NCBI RefSeq assembly: GCF_014642875.1
Contig: NZ_BMJC01000001.1
Coordinates: 911,335 to 975,334 of the forward strand
Origin: Puia dinghuensis
Lineage (GTDB): Bacteria; Bacteroidota; Bacteroidia; Chitinophagales; Chitinophagaceae
Reading direction: 5' to 3'
DNA length: 64,000 bases
The notes below the pieces were generated by a model. It searched no databases, had not been told where the DNA came from, and saw only the letters and a program-made list of their open reading frames with translations. Positions 1 through 7,129 of the stretch are shown here, piece by piece. Positions within the stretch are counted from its first letter, which is position 1. Every line of letters starts with the position of its first letter. The translations under genes were made by a program, and so were the position numbers.

Positions 1-2
1 CC

Positions 3-893
3 AGCAACGGCTGTTCTTCTGTCATGGCTGCGAGTGCGGTGACGCAGAACATCGACCTCCCCATCGGGGTGACGGCGAATGTCTCGAATACGCTGTCGTG
101 TTTCACGCCAAGCGTGACGATAACGGGTAATTCGTCCACCACGGGCGCCACGTATGCGTGGACGGGTCCGGGCAACTTCACCTCATCCGCCAGGTCGGCA
201 ACGGCAACGGTGGGCGGAGTGTTCAACCTCACCGTAACGAACCCTGCCAACGGTTGTACGGCAAGCAAGTCGCTCACGGTGGTGGCGGATACAGTTACGC
301 CGAAAGGTGTAACGGCTACCAATTCGAATGAACTCACCTGTACGGTTACTACGGTAACGCTGACGGGCGCTTCGACGACGCCGAATGTAACCTACAGCTG
401 GTCGGGCCCCAACGGGTTCTTCGATCCCGAACAGGTGTCTAACATGGCTACCGATTCCGGCACATACGTGCTGACGGTGAGCAGCTCGATCAACGGGTGT
501 ATCACCACAGCCACGACCACTGTAGCTGCAGATTTCACCGGCTGCTCCAGCGTGGCGCGGGTGTTGTCAACAGGAAGAGCAGCTGCCAATTTTGCGAAAA
601 GTGGGCAGGATCCCGTTGCAGTGACACCGTTTACCTACAAAATATATCCCAACCCCGTGAGCACGGTGGCGTATATCGAGTTCAAGTCGCCTACGACGTC
701 GCAGGTGAGTGCAGAGATCTTCAATTCACTGGGTGTGCGGGAACAGGTGTTGTTCCAGAATAGTGTGGAGGCGAACCAGTCCTACAAATTGACGATGGGT
801 ACCGGCGGACTTGCGGCGGGTATGCATTATTGTATCATCAGAGCAGATGGGAAAGTGTATACGAGTAAGATGCTGTTGATGCCTGGACACTAA
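3..893 (+). CDS. T9SS-sorted surface protein with Ig/PKD-like repeats, C-terminal part
   Basis: The frame is open from the left edge, so only the C-terminal end (about 296 residues) of a larger secreted protein is present. Two tandem beta-rich repeats of about 80 residues are visible, each with a YAWTGP/YSWSGP core, a GTY/GVF-LTV strand and an N-G-C-x-(A/T) end, as in Ig-like/PKD/SprB-type adhesin repeats. The last ~85 residues form a type A T9SS sorting domain (YKIYPNPVS, a central SLGV and a terminal GMHYCIIRADGKVYTSKMLL). It is therefore expected to cross the outer membrane by T9SS and be attached to or released from the surface. The N-terminal catalytic or binding part is outside the window, so no specific function can be assigned. 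Confidence 0.85.
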   Translation, partial: SNGCSSVMAASAVTQNIDLPIGVTANVSNTLSCFTPSVTITGNSSTTGATYAWTGPGNFTSSARSATATVGGVFNLTVTNPANGCTASKSLTVVADTVTPKGVTATNSNELTCTVTTVTLTGASTTPNVTYSWSGPNGFFDPEQVSNMATDSGTYVLTVSSSINGCITTATTTVAADFTGCSSVARVLSTGRAAANFAKSGQDPVAVTPFTYKIYPNPVSTVAYIEFKSPTTSQVSAEIFNSLGVREQVLFQNSVEANQSYKLTMGTGGLAAGMHYCIIRADGKVYTSKMLLMPGH

Positions 894-914
894 GTGTAGT
901 TTGACCAATAAGAT

Positions 915-940
915 TAGGCCGCCCCTGACGGGGCGGCCTA
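915..940. terminator. GC-rich hairpin after the T9SS gene
   Basis: A perfect 11-bp stem (915-925 with 930-940) closes on a TGAC loop, 22 bp after the stop codon. There is no long T run on either side, so termination efficiency is uncertain, but position and strength suit a transcript end for the upstream gene. Confidence 0.6.
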
Positions 941-1036
941 TAACATTGAAATCCAATTAGATACAATTCCTGTTCCGGGCACAAGTCATCTCCGGAGGCC
1001 CGGAATAGATATAATTCCCATCCGCCAAATAAAGTG

Positions 1037-1044
1037 TACATTTG
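1037..1044 (+). promoter_or_regulatory. Candidate -7 box for the RRM gene
   Basis: TACATTTG matches the Bacteroidota -7 consensus TAnnTTTG exactly. The expected -33 TTTG is not clear 19 bp upstream. A start near 1050 would give the following RRM gene an unusually long, T/C-rich leader of about 110 nt. The rest of the 265-bp spacer 894-1158 holds nothing else recognisable. Confidence 0.4.
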
Positions 1045-1158
1045 CAGCGTTATTTGAGTCTGCATCGGTATATATTAATTATCCAGTCATTTTTCTTCTG
1101 CTAGTTAGTCTCTGCTTCTTGCCTTCTCATTACATTTTATTTCTTTAATTATTGTGTT

Positions 1159-1473
1159 ATGAACATCTATGTTGCCAATTTGAGCTTCGAACTGCGGGAC
1201 GAAGATCTTAAAGAACTCTTCGTTTCTTTTGGAGAAGTCAGCTCTGCGAGAATTATTGTGGATAAGATGACGGATAGATCGCGTGGTTTTGGATTTGTGG
1301 AGATGACCGATGATGCAGCCGGCAGAAAGGCCATTGCAGAGCTGAATGGCGCTACGGTAGAAGGCCGGCCTCTAAAGGTCAACGAAGCCAACCCTAAGCC
1401 GGAAGGGAAGTTTAACAACCCCAGTGAAAGGAATTACAATAATTCCCAAAGTTACAATCAGACTATTTATTAA
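1159..1473 (+). CDS. Small RRM RNA-binding protein
   Basis: A 104-residue protein made of one RNA recognition motif plus a short Asn/Ser/Tyr-rich tail. RNP2 (IYVANL, residues 3-8) and RNP1 (RGFGFVEM, about residues 42-49) are intact with their aromatic RNA-contacting residues. Such single-RRM proteins are common in Bacteroidota and cyanobacteria and often respond to cold or stress; the RNA targets are unknown. The long 5' leader would fit post-transcriptional control. First of four RRM genes within 3.6 kb. Confidence 0.92.
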   Translation: MNIYVANLSFELRDEDLKELFVSFGEVSSARIIVDKMTDRSRGFGFVEMTDDAAGRKAIAELNGATVEGRPLKVNEANPKPEGKFNNPSERNYNNSQSYNQTIY

Positions 1474-1502
1474 TCTCTCCCGCATACAGAAAAACTTTCA
1501 TT

Positions 1503-1748
1503 ATGACCATTGAGCAGATAGAGCGCTTCATTGACAACGAGCAGGATTGCTTCTCCAAGGTCTTTCTCAAGGCGAGAACAGTAGAAGGTATATTTATCAA
1601 AGCTCCCGACTTTTTCGAATTGAAGAAAAAAAATTTCTGGCGTATCGTATCCGTAAACAGAATACAAGAATACCAGAATTCGAAGGATATAAACCTATCC
1701 CGCATCTTCAATGGCCAGGAATTCACTAAGCTCTCCTCAAAAGGTTAG
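1503..1748 (+). CDS. Conserved-looking small protein between two RRM genes
   Basis: An 81-residue charged soluble protein starting at an ATG 29 bp after the preceding RRM gene, same strand. I do not recognise the family. The pattern (a helix at residues 3-20, then short strands such as EGIFIKAP and FWRIVSVNRI) vaguely recalls small beta-barrel RNA-associated proteins, but that is only an impression. Position between two RRM genes, with small gaps, suggests co-transcription and a role linked to RNA. Confidence 0.6.
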   Translation: MTIEQIERFIDNEQDCFSKVFLKARTVEGIFIKAPDFFELKKKNFWRIVSVNRIQEYQNSKDINLSRIFNGQEFTKLSSKG

Positions 1749-1775
1749 ATCCGAGGAATTGTCAATTCAATACGC

Positions 1776-2024
1776 ATGAATATCAAGATCTCCAATATAA
1801 GCTTGAATACAACCGACTCGGAATTAAGAAAATTGTTCATTCAGTATGGCAATGTCGATTATGCAATAGTACATAGAAATTCATTGAATGGCCGATCCTT
1901 AAAGAGTGGAGAGGTTTGCATGCCCGTATCGACGGAGGCCAGGCAGGCTATAGTTTCCCTTGATAAAACGACCTTTGACGGAAAGATCATTTCTGTAAGC
2001 GAGCTGCCTTCGGTACTATACTGA
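1776..2024 (+). CDS. Degenerate single-RRM protein
   Basis: 82 residues with the RRM topology: an RNP2-like strand (IKISNI, residues 3-8), helix TDSELRKLFIQYG, and a final beta strand GKIISVSEL. The RNP1 segment reads SGEVCMPV instead of the usual (K/R)G(F/Y)(G/A)FV, so the key aromatic residues are missing. It may bind RNA weakly, bind protein, or be a decaying duplicate. It follows 1503-1748 by 27 bp and ends convergent with the ketoacyl synthase gene. Confidence 0.75.
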   Translation: MNIKISNISLNTTDSELRKLFIQYGNVDYAIVHRNSLNGRSLKSGEVCMPVSTEARQAIVSLDKTTFDGKIISVSELPSVLY

Positions 2025-2052
2025 GCCGATCAAAGGGGTGTCGCATGCAACA

Positions 2053-3129
2053 TCAGTGATAGCCGTAGCATACTGCGTTGATGTTCATTCCGGCGCCTAC
2101 CGAGGCAAAAAGTACCAGGTCGCCTTTTTTTAATTCGAATCCCGGCAATAATGATTTCCTCACAAGGTCGAATAATGTTGGGATAGTGGCGACCGAACTG
2201 TTGCCTAACCACTGAATGCACATAGGCATGATGGTTGCAGGCGGTTCGTCAATGCCGTATAAGCCGTAAAAGCTTTTTACTATCGCTTCATCCATTTTTT
2301 CGTTGGCCTGGTGAATAAATATGGCCTTCAGGTGTTCGATAGGATGACCGGCCTTATCCAGACAGTCTTTCATTGCCACGGGCACGTGCCGTAGTGCATA
2401 TTCGTATACTTTACGGCCTTTCATTTTCAAATATTGCGTATGAGTGGCTTTTTTGGCACCCAGGGAATTTCCCATATAGATATAATCCGTTTCCTCTCCG
2501 CAGTCCGAACGAACACTCGCAGACAAAAGACCTGTCGTTTGATCGTTCACCTCTTCATAACTGAGCACGATAGCCCCGGCCCCATCTGAAAAGATCATGC
2601 TGTCGCGATCGTGCGGATCGAGGACGCGGGACAGGGTCTCGGCGCCGATGATCAATGCTGTTTTCGCCATTCCTGCCTTGAAAAAAGCGTCGGCATGTAT
2701 CATTCCCTGGAGCCAGCCAGGACAGCCAAATACCAGGTCGTAAGGCACACATGAAGGATTGGATATCCCCAGTTGCCTTTTTACCCTCGATGCCAGCGAT
2801 GGAACCAGATCAGGGGATGACACACCCTTTTTCATGTCGCCAAAGTTGTGGGCTACGATAACCTGGTCCAGTGACTCCTTGTCGATGCCACTGTCGGAAA
2901 TGGCCTTTGCGGCTGCTTTTGCGGCTAAATGGGAAGCTGAAAGTTCTTCCGGGGCGTAGCGCCGCTCGAGGATACCGGTGATCTTAGCGAATTTTTTTAT
3001 GATCCTGGCCGGTGTGTTCTCTTCCGGGGCGCTGTTTTGCGAATGAAACTCGTGCGATAGAAAATCGCTGTTGCATATGATATTTTCAGGGATACACGCG
3101 CCGGAGCCAATGATTATTGAACGATGCAT
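2053..3129 (-). CDS. 3-oxoacyl-ACP synthase III-like (KAS III) protein
   Basis: A 358-residue thiolase-fold enzyme. The KAS III triad is visible: Cys136 in FGCPGWL, His273 in IFIHQAN, and Asn310 in LGNSSVATIP, with SDGAGAIVL at about 181-189. FabH-type enzymes condense an acyl-CoA with malonyl-ACP to start fatty acid or polyketide chains. The length is somewhat above the usual ~320, and the N-terminal residues 25-45 form an insertion. No other fatty acid gene is nearby, so a specialised lipid or secondary-metabolite starter role is as likely as housekeeping FabH. Transcribed divergently from 3199-3471. Confidence 0.85.
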   Translation of the reverse strand: MHRSIIIGSGACIPENIICNSDFLSHEFHSQNSAPEENTPARIIKKFAKITGILERRYAPEELSASHLAAKAAAKAISDSGIDKESLDQVIVAHNFGDMKKGVSSPDLVPSLASRVKRQLGISNPSCVPYDLVFGCPGWLQGMIHADAFFKAGMAKTALIIGAETLSRVLDPHDRDSMIFSDGAGAIVLSYEEVNDQTTGLLSASVRSDCGEETDYIYMGNSLGAKKATHTQYLKMKGRKVYEYALRHVPVAMKDCLDKAGHPIEHLKAIFIHQANEKMDEAIVKSFYGLYGIDEPPATIMPMCIQWLGNSSVATIPTLFDLVRKSLLPGFELKKGDLVLFASVGAGMNINAVCYGYH

Positions 3130-3198
3130 ATTTATAAACGTTAATAGAATAGAGCGGTATGTGATTTGCTTTATCTATCTTTAACTATAATATTTTAC

Positions 3199-3471
3199 AT
3201 GATTAACAAAGTTACGGGCATCGAGCTATTGAAAAGCAACTTCGAACAAGTCGAAGAAAAGTTTATCGATTTTTTCAAAAAAGGGCCGGCACGCTGGCCA
3301 TCTGAGCAACACGATTACCTTAGAAATCATTACCAAAGCCTTGCACAGTTTCTACCGGAATCAATTTCCTGGGACCACCTTAAAGTGAACGGCCTGCCGG
3401 ATGATGTCCTCCGGGAAACGCATGCCGCTTTCGATGCATTCAAACGGAACGAAGAGTACAAACCAATTTAG
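3199..3471 (+). CDS. Small hypothetical protein
   Basis: A 90-residue acidic, mainly helical protein not recognised as a family member. I chose the ATG at 3199 (MINKVTGIELL) over an upstream TTG at 3166. Aromatic and Trp residues (RWPSEQHDYL, ISWDHLKV) give it a compact soluble-domain look. It sits alone on the plus strand between the divergent KAS III gene and a convergent RRM gene. Confidence 0.55.
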   Translation: MINKVTGIELLKSNFEQVEEKFIDFFKKGPARWPSEQHDYLRNHYQSLAQFLPESISWDHLKVNGLPDDVLRETHAAFDAFKRNEEYKPI

Positions 3472-3488
3472 TAACAACCGAAATTCAA

Positions 3489-3519
3489 AAAGCCCCCGGA
3501 ACTTCGTTTCAGAGGCTTT
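3489..3519 (-). terminator. Probable terminator shared by convergent genes
   Basis: AAAGCC at 3489-3494 pairs with GGCTTT at 3514-3519 around an imperfect inner stem with a TTCG-containing loop. On the minus strand the right half is followed by a TTTTT run, so it should end the RRM transcript from 3551-3832; on the plus strand it lies just after the stop at 3471. Confidence 0.55.
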
Positions 3520-3550
3520 AATGCTGCGGTCCTTGCCGGTTTATTGGGGG

Positions 3551-3832
3551 CTACCAACGGTTGCCCCTATCGCGCTGGAACGAGCCGCTGTCCGATTTCG
3601 GCTTGGCTTTGGAGACGGATATCGTTCTTCCGTCTGCCTGAGTTCCATCGAGTTCCCTCATTGCTTTTTCGGCTGCCTCATCGGCCATTTCCACGAATGC
3701 AAATCCTCGCGACCTTCCTGTCTCTCTATCGGTAATCACTTTTACAGAAGTCACTTCACCATATTTGCTGAACATAGACTTTAATTCTCCGTCTGTCACT
3801 CCGAAACCCAAATTTGATACATACATATTCAT
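3551..3832 (-). CDS. Small RRM RNA-binding protein
   Basis: 93 residues, one complete RRM: RNP2 MYVSNL (3-8), helix DGELKSMFSKYG, RNP1 RGFAFVEM (about 42-49), followed by a short basic tail rich in Lys, Arg and Ser. It is the most canonical of the four RRM proteins here together with 1159-1473. It is transcribed after the cold-shock-domain gene on the same strand, but a hairpin at 3860-3877 separates them, so it probably has its own promoter. Confidence 0.92.
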   Translation of the reverse strand: MNMYVSNLGFGVTDGELKSMFSKYGEVTSVKVITDRETGRSRGFAFVEMADEAAEKAMRELDGTQADGRTISVSKAKPKSDSGSFQRDRGNRW

Positions 3833-3837
3833 AAAAA

Positions 3838-3845
3838 CAAATTTA
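3838..3845 (-). promoter_or_regulatory. Candidate -7 box immediately upstream of an RRM gene
   Basis: On the minus strand TAAATTTG fits TAnnTTTG exactly and ends 5 nt before the ATG at 3832, implying a leaderless or nearly leaderless transcript. No good -33 box is seen, so chance occurrence in an AT-rich spacer is possible. Confidence 0.3.
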
Positions 3846-3859
3846 ACAGATTAAAACAA

Positions 3860-3877
3860 GTCTTCCATTGGGAAGAC
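3860..3877 (-). terminator. Rho-independent terminator after the cold-shock gene
   Basis: A perfect 7-bp stem (3860-3866 with 3871-3877) and 4-nt loop; on the minus strand it is followed by TTGTTTT. It lies 13 bp past the stop of the cold-shock-domain gene and isolates it from the downstream RRM gene. Confidence 0.65.
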
Positions 3878-3890
3878 AGCGATATCAGCA

Positions 3891-4160
3891 TCAGAAAGCC
3901 TGTCCCGGCCTTTTGGCAATGTCCACGGCCTGCAAGCCTGACGGTCCCATTTCAAGCCGGTAATTCACCACGTCACCTTCCCTGACGGGATAAGTCGTCC
4001 GCCGGCTATGGAATGGGATCGTTGTAACGTCGCTTTGAAGAATACGCCCCATACCGCTGAACTTTTCAAAATACTCGATCTTTCCTACTTTCAGCGGATC
4101 TTCAGCCTGATTCCTTTCCCGCGCGTCGCTATGCGTATCTTCTGATTTGAATTTTGCCAT
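3891..4160 (-). CDS. Divergent cold-shock-domain protein
   Basis: An 89-residue protein with a charged N-terminal arm and a CSD-like OB fold: KVGKIEYFEKFSGMGRI aligns with the first strands, FHSRRTTYPVREGDVVNYRL with the middle, and GPSGLQAVDI with the GPQAxNV end of CspA proteins. The classical RNP1 KGFGFI is replaced by SGMGRI, so nucleic-acid contacts differ from CspA. I chose the internal ATG at 4160 (MAKFKSED) over the ATG at 4202. A 14-bp palindrome lies just upstream. Likely an RNA chaperone working alongside the neighbouring RRM proteins. Confidence 0.75.
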   Translation of the reverse strand: MAKFKSEDTHSDARERNQAEDPLKVGKIEYFEKFSGMGRILQSDVTTIPFHSRRTTYPVREGDVVNYRLEMGPSGLQAVDIAKRPGQAF

Positions 4161-4166
4161 ATTTTT

Positions 4167-4180
4167 CTTGTTTAAACAAG
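4167..4180 (-). promoter_or_regulatory. 14-bp palindrome just before the cold-shock start codon
   Basis: CTTGTTTAAACAAG is a perfect palindrome, 6 nt upstream of the ATG at 4160. As DNA it could be an operator; as RNA it would form a small hairpin over the translation initiation region. Confidence 0.4.
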
Positions 4181-4321
4181 CCGTGTATGCTGATACATCC
4201 AACGATCCGGGCGATCTGAGGAAAGCAAAAAGTAATAACGACTAAAGTGCGGAGCAGGATAATTGCCGTTACTGGATGCGAGGCTCAAAATAGCAGAGCG
4301 AAGATAGACCTTTATTTCCGT

Positions 4322-4407
4322 AATAGCTGATAATTCTGTAAAACAGCTATTTTACCGCGGGCAGTCAAATATTAGGTAAATACCTTTTTTTTGGTTAACT
4401 TACCTAA
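4322..4407 (+). promoter_or_regulatory. Structured leader region upstream of the fourth RRM gene
   Basis: Two mutually exclusive hairpins can be drawn: AATAGCTG (4322-4329) with CAGCTATT (4344-4351), or GTAAAA (4338-4343) with TTTTAC (4350-4355). Downstream, TTAGGTAA (4372-4379) and TTACCTAA (4400-4407) form an inverted repeat with an inner ACC/GGT pair and a T8 loop. Alternative folding in the leader of an RNA-binding gene beside a cold-shock gene suggests thermo-responsive control, but the transcription start is unknown. The rest of 4161-4451 shows nothing else. Confidence 0.4.
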
Positions 4408-4451
4408 ATCCTTTCACATGGCTTCCTTATAAGTTTCTAAACTCCCTTGCA

Positions 4452-4688
4452 ATGCAAATACGTATTGGCAATTTGAACGTGATGACTACGCAGAAGCAGC
4501 TTGCCGAGCTTTTCTTTCCTTTTGGAAAAGTGACCTCGTCAAAGATAGAAAGTTCCGATCCGAAGGGACGTTCAAGAAGGATAGGGTTTATAGAAATGAA
4601 TAATTTATGTGGAAAAGAGGCTATCCGAAAGTTGCACCTGCTGCTCTTCATGAATTCCTACATCGAGGTAGACGAAGTGTTCAGCTAA
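4452..4688 (+). CDS. Small RRM-like protein
   Basis: 78 residues with RNP2 IRIGNL (3-8), helix QKQLAELFFPFG and RNP1-like RRIGFIEM (about 42-49). The first RNP1 aromatic is replaced by Ile, but the last strand (YIEVDEVF) completes the fold. There is no tail beyond the domain. It ends 5 bp before the convergent gene 4694-4969. Confidence 0.8.
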   Translation: MQIRIGNLNVMTTQKQLAELFFPFGKVTSSKIESSDPKGRSRRIGFIEMNNLCGKEAIRKLHLLLFMNSYIEVDEVFS

Positions 4689-4693
4689 ACATC

Positions 4694-4969
4694 TTACACC
4701 GCCCCTGCATTCCTCACGCGGAATTCCCGCCAGTTCCAGTACCCCAGGAATCGCACGATCGTATTCAGGGTATTGGTACGGGGCAGACTTTCATACCGCA
4801 CCTTTCCCCAAATTCGCTTCAGGGTGACATGGCTCAGCGCGATTCCTGTCTTATCGAAGATCATCTCGCTTAGCTCCAGAAAATCCTGGTTGCTCCAAAG
4901 ATCGCTGTCGCCCCACCCTGTCTTTTCCTCGTACAGCCGCTTAACCTGCTGAATCAACCCTTGGTCCAT
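4694..4969 (-). CDS. Stand-alone HTH-like domain protein
   Basis: 91 residues matching a helical domain I know from the N-terminus of larger Bacteroidota proteins, with the recognisable core HVTLKRIWGKVRYESLP followed by NTIVRFLGYWNWREF. It resembles a helix-turn-helix domain. Here it stands alone, so it is either a small regulator or the remnant of a longer protein. It starts 3 bp after the sigma factor gene, so it is the last gene of that operon and may modulate the sigma factor; this is inference. Confidence 0.65.
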   Translation of the reverse strand: MDQGLIQQVKRLYEEKTGWGDSDLWSNQDFLELSEMIFDKTGIALSHVTLKRIWGKVRYESLPRTNTLNTIVRFLGYWNWREFRVRNAGAV

Positions 4970-4972
4970 AGC

Positions 4973-6196
4973 TCAATTTTTTAACAACATCTTCCTCACA
5001 AAATCCTTCTCCGCCTGAAAAGAAGTAAGTGATAGTGCCTTATTCAAATAAAAATCACTCTTGTCACATTCCCCTTCCAACAAATACAATTTTCCCAACG
5101 TAGCATGCAATAAATAATACTGTTCAAGAAAAGTCTTACGCAAGTCCTCCAGCACGTCAAAGGCAGAAAGCTTTTGGCCATCATAGTAAAGTGCAATGGC
5201 ATAGTTGAGCGAGATAAAGGGATTGGGGTTGCCGTGCAATAACTTCGTGTATAACTGAGTGATGGTCGCCCAATCGGTATCCGCAAAACTTTTTGCATGG
5301 CTATGGAGGTAGGCAATCGCCGCTTCGTAATGGTAGGAAGAAATTTCCCCCGGGATTTGCGATTGGTTGAAATAATAATGGCCAAGGGCGATCAAGTCGC
5401 TGTCCCACAATGCCCTATCCTGCTCCTCGAGATCCAGTAGTTCTCCCGACACAGTAAGTCGCGCACCCAGTCTCGCTGCATTGAACAAAAGCAAAGAATA
5501 TAATGCAGCCGTTTCCGCATTGCAAATGTGATTGTCCAGTAAAGATTTTGTCATGATCAGGCTTTCTTCGCACAGGTCCTCCCGGATGATCTCCTTTCCG
5601 CTTCCTGCCCGGTAACCTTCATTGAATATCAAATAAATGATCTTATGTACAATAGGCAATCTTGTTTTCAATTGCTGGGGCGTAGGTTCTTTCAGAAATA
5701 TGTTTTCCATCCTGATGAGGCTTTTCGCCCGCGACAGGACCTTGTCGATACCGTCAACCGTCATGCCCAACGCCTTGGCCAGCGATTCCCCCCGAAGGTT
5801 AGCCACATATTTTAAGGTGATTAACACCTGCATTTTCGAGGACAGGCGGGGGTGCGCGCAGGCAAACAGTAAGTACATTTTGCGATCATCGAAGATATCC
5901 TCGTTCGGCTCCGCACCCTCGTCAATCGCATCATCTTCTCCGAAAGGGTTTTTAAATGATTTATTCCTTTTAAGGAAATTGAGGGCATTGTTTCTGCTGA
6001 CTTTATACACCCATCCTGCAGGATTATCCGGGATGCCTGTAAGTTCCCATGTGGATAGCGCCGAATAAAAAGCATCCTGTACCACGTCTTCGGCCGTTTC
6101 AAGGTTCAAATCCCTTGAAAACTGAAGCATGGCTTGTACCATCCTCCCAAAATGGGATTTGTACAATTTGTCAACTGCCTGTTGTTCTTCCTTCAT
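4973..6196 (-). CDS. ECF RNA polymerase sigma factor, ECF42 type
   Basis: 407 residues. Sigma region 2 (about 11-76, with AEDVVQDAFYSALSTW and NPAGWVYKVSRNNALNFL) and region 4 (about 125-162, GESLAKALGMTVDGIDKVLSRAKSLI) are followed by a ~230-residue helical C-terminal extension (FNEGYRAGSG, then TPR-like helices). This architecture defines the ECF42 group, whose extension replaces an anti-sigma factor and which is genetically linked to DGPF proteins. The start overlaps the end of such a DGPF gene by 26 bp, which fits. Expected to direct RNA polymerase to DGPF-type operons; the inducing signal is unknown. Confidence 0.88.
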   Translation of the reverse strand: MKEEQQAVDKLYKSHFGRMVQAMLQFSRDLNLETAEDVVQDAFYSALSTWELTGIPDNPAGWVYKVSRNNALNFLKRNKSFKNPFGEDDAIDEGAEPNEDIFDDRKMYLLFACAHPRLSSKMQVLITLKYVANLRGESLAKALGMTVDGIDKVLSRAKSLIRMENIFLKEPTPQQLKTRLPIVHKIIYLIFNEGYRAGSGKEIIREDLCEESLIMTKSLLDNHICNAETAALYSLLLFNAARLGARLTVSGELLDLEEQDRALWDSDLIALGHYYFNQSQIPGEISSYHYEAAIAYLHSHAKSFADTDWATITQLYTKLLHGNPNPFISLNYAIALYYDGQKLSAFDVLEDLRKTFLEQYYLLHATLGKLYLLEGECDKSDFYLNKALSLTSFQAEKDFVRKMLLKN

Positions 6197-6557
6197 TGCC
6201 TAATTCCCTTATATCTTTCACGCCCATGAGGGGACGGACTTCAATGGCCATATCCCCGCTTTGAACAAAGCTGCAGGTTTGCGCCAGAGATGTAGCATCC
6301 TGCAAATCGGTTGCCTCCATAAACATAATGCCGCTTATGCCTTCCTTCGCCTCAATGAACGGCCCGTCGGAAAGCACCTGGCTTTTGTTTACGTAGCACC
6401 CGCTGATCCGTAATGCATCGCCGGATATATAATTGCCCTTTTCAACCAGGGACTTCACCCATTTATCCATTTCACGAATGGCATTATACCGCTCTTCTTC
6501 GTTCCACTGCTTGAGCTTGCTTAGGTCCTCCCGGATAATGAATAGGAATTTTTCCAT
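6171..6557 (-). CDS. DGPF/YCII-related protein
   Basis: 128 residues of the YCII/DGPF ferredoxin-like fold, with the diagnostic LSDGPFIEAKEGISG at about residues 63-77 and the C-terminal strand MAIEVRPLMGV. DGPF proteins are usual partners and probable targets of ECF42 sigma factors; their biochemical role is unresolved. It overlaps the sigma gene by 26 bp and follows the NTF2-like gene by 11 bp, so the genes are likely co-transcribed and translationally coupled. Confidence 0.88.
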   Translation of the reverse strand: MEKFLFIIREDLSKLKQWNEEERYNAIREMDKWVKSLVEKGNYISGDALRISGCYVNKSQVLSDGPFIEAKEGISGIMFMEATDLQDATSLAQTCSFVQSGDMAIEVRPLMGVKDIRELGNEGRTTGS

Positions 6558-6568
6558 AATGTTTTGAT

Positions 6569-6982
6569 TTACTTTGCATTAGTGGGATAGCCCGCCCCCG
6601 AGCCACCGAAAAAGCATTCAATGGATTTTATTTTTCCATTGCTGAAGGTATAATATTCAGTGTTGCGGATAACCTTGTTGTCGGTGGTAGTGCCAGTATA
6701 GAGGGCGAATGCATGGTCACCCTCCTGGACAATGGCAATGAAATCGAACTTTTTAATGAATTTCGACTGCGGCCAGCACCGCTGTTTGTACACGTCAAGG
6801 GGGATGTGGTCATCGGGGGCGGGACTCGTGAACGTAAACCCGTCCGCAAGCTGGCTGGAAGTGATGCTCCAATCTTTCTTTTCGTACCCCAAAAAGTAAG
6901 TCTTGATAATTTTTTCAGCATTTTGGGCTTTGCAGGCGACAGTCAGGCCACAAAGCATGAAGGCCAGAAACATCGATTTCAT
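6569..6982 (-). CDS. NTF2/SnoaL-like lipoprotein
   Basis: 137 residues from the ATG at 6982 (MKSMFLAFML); an upstream frame extension to 7036 was rejected because the signal peptide begins here. The leader ends in a lipobox-like LTVAC, predicting a lipid-anchored envelope protein. The mature part has the NTF2-like pattern (AEKIIKTYFLGYEKKDW, FDFIAIVQEGDHAFALYTG, NTEYYTFSNGKIKSIECFFG). Such domains bind small ligands. It is first in the ECF42 operon and might sense or handle the inducer, which is inference. Confidence 0.75.
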   Translation of the reverse strand: MKSMFLAFMLCGLTVACKAQNAEKIIKTYFLGYEKKDWSITSSQLADGFTFTSPAPDDHIPLDVYKQRCWPQSKFIKKFDFIAIVQEGDHAFALYTGTTTDNKVIRNTEYYTFSNGKIKSIECFFGGSGAGYPTNAK

Positions 6983-7129
6983 AAGCAATTTTATACTAAG
7001 ACAACCGGGAACCGATTTTCCGTACAAAATGGTCAATTATTTTTTAGCAGCGACTCAACCCGCTGTAACCGCGCCTCCTGCTATGTAGAGCGCAATATTT
7101 CTTTAAATTCGTGCATAAAGCATAGCCTT

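Noticed and set aside
6713-7129. N-terminal extension of the membrane protein 7130-7624 upstream to 6713
   Set aside because: It would run antisense through the lipoprotein gene and across the divergent promoter; the ATG at 7130 gives a complete membrane protein.
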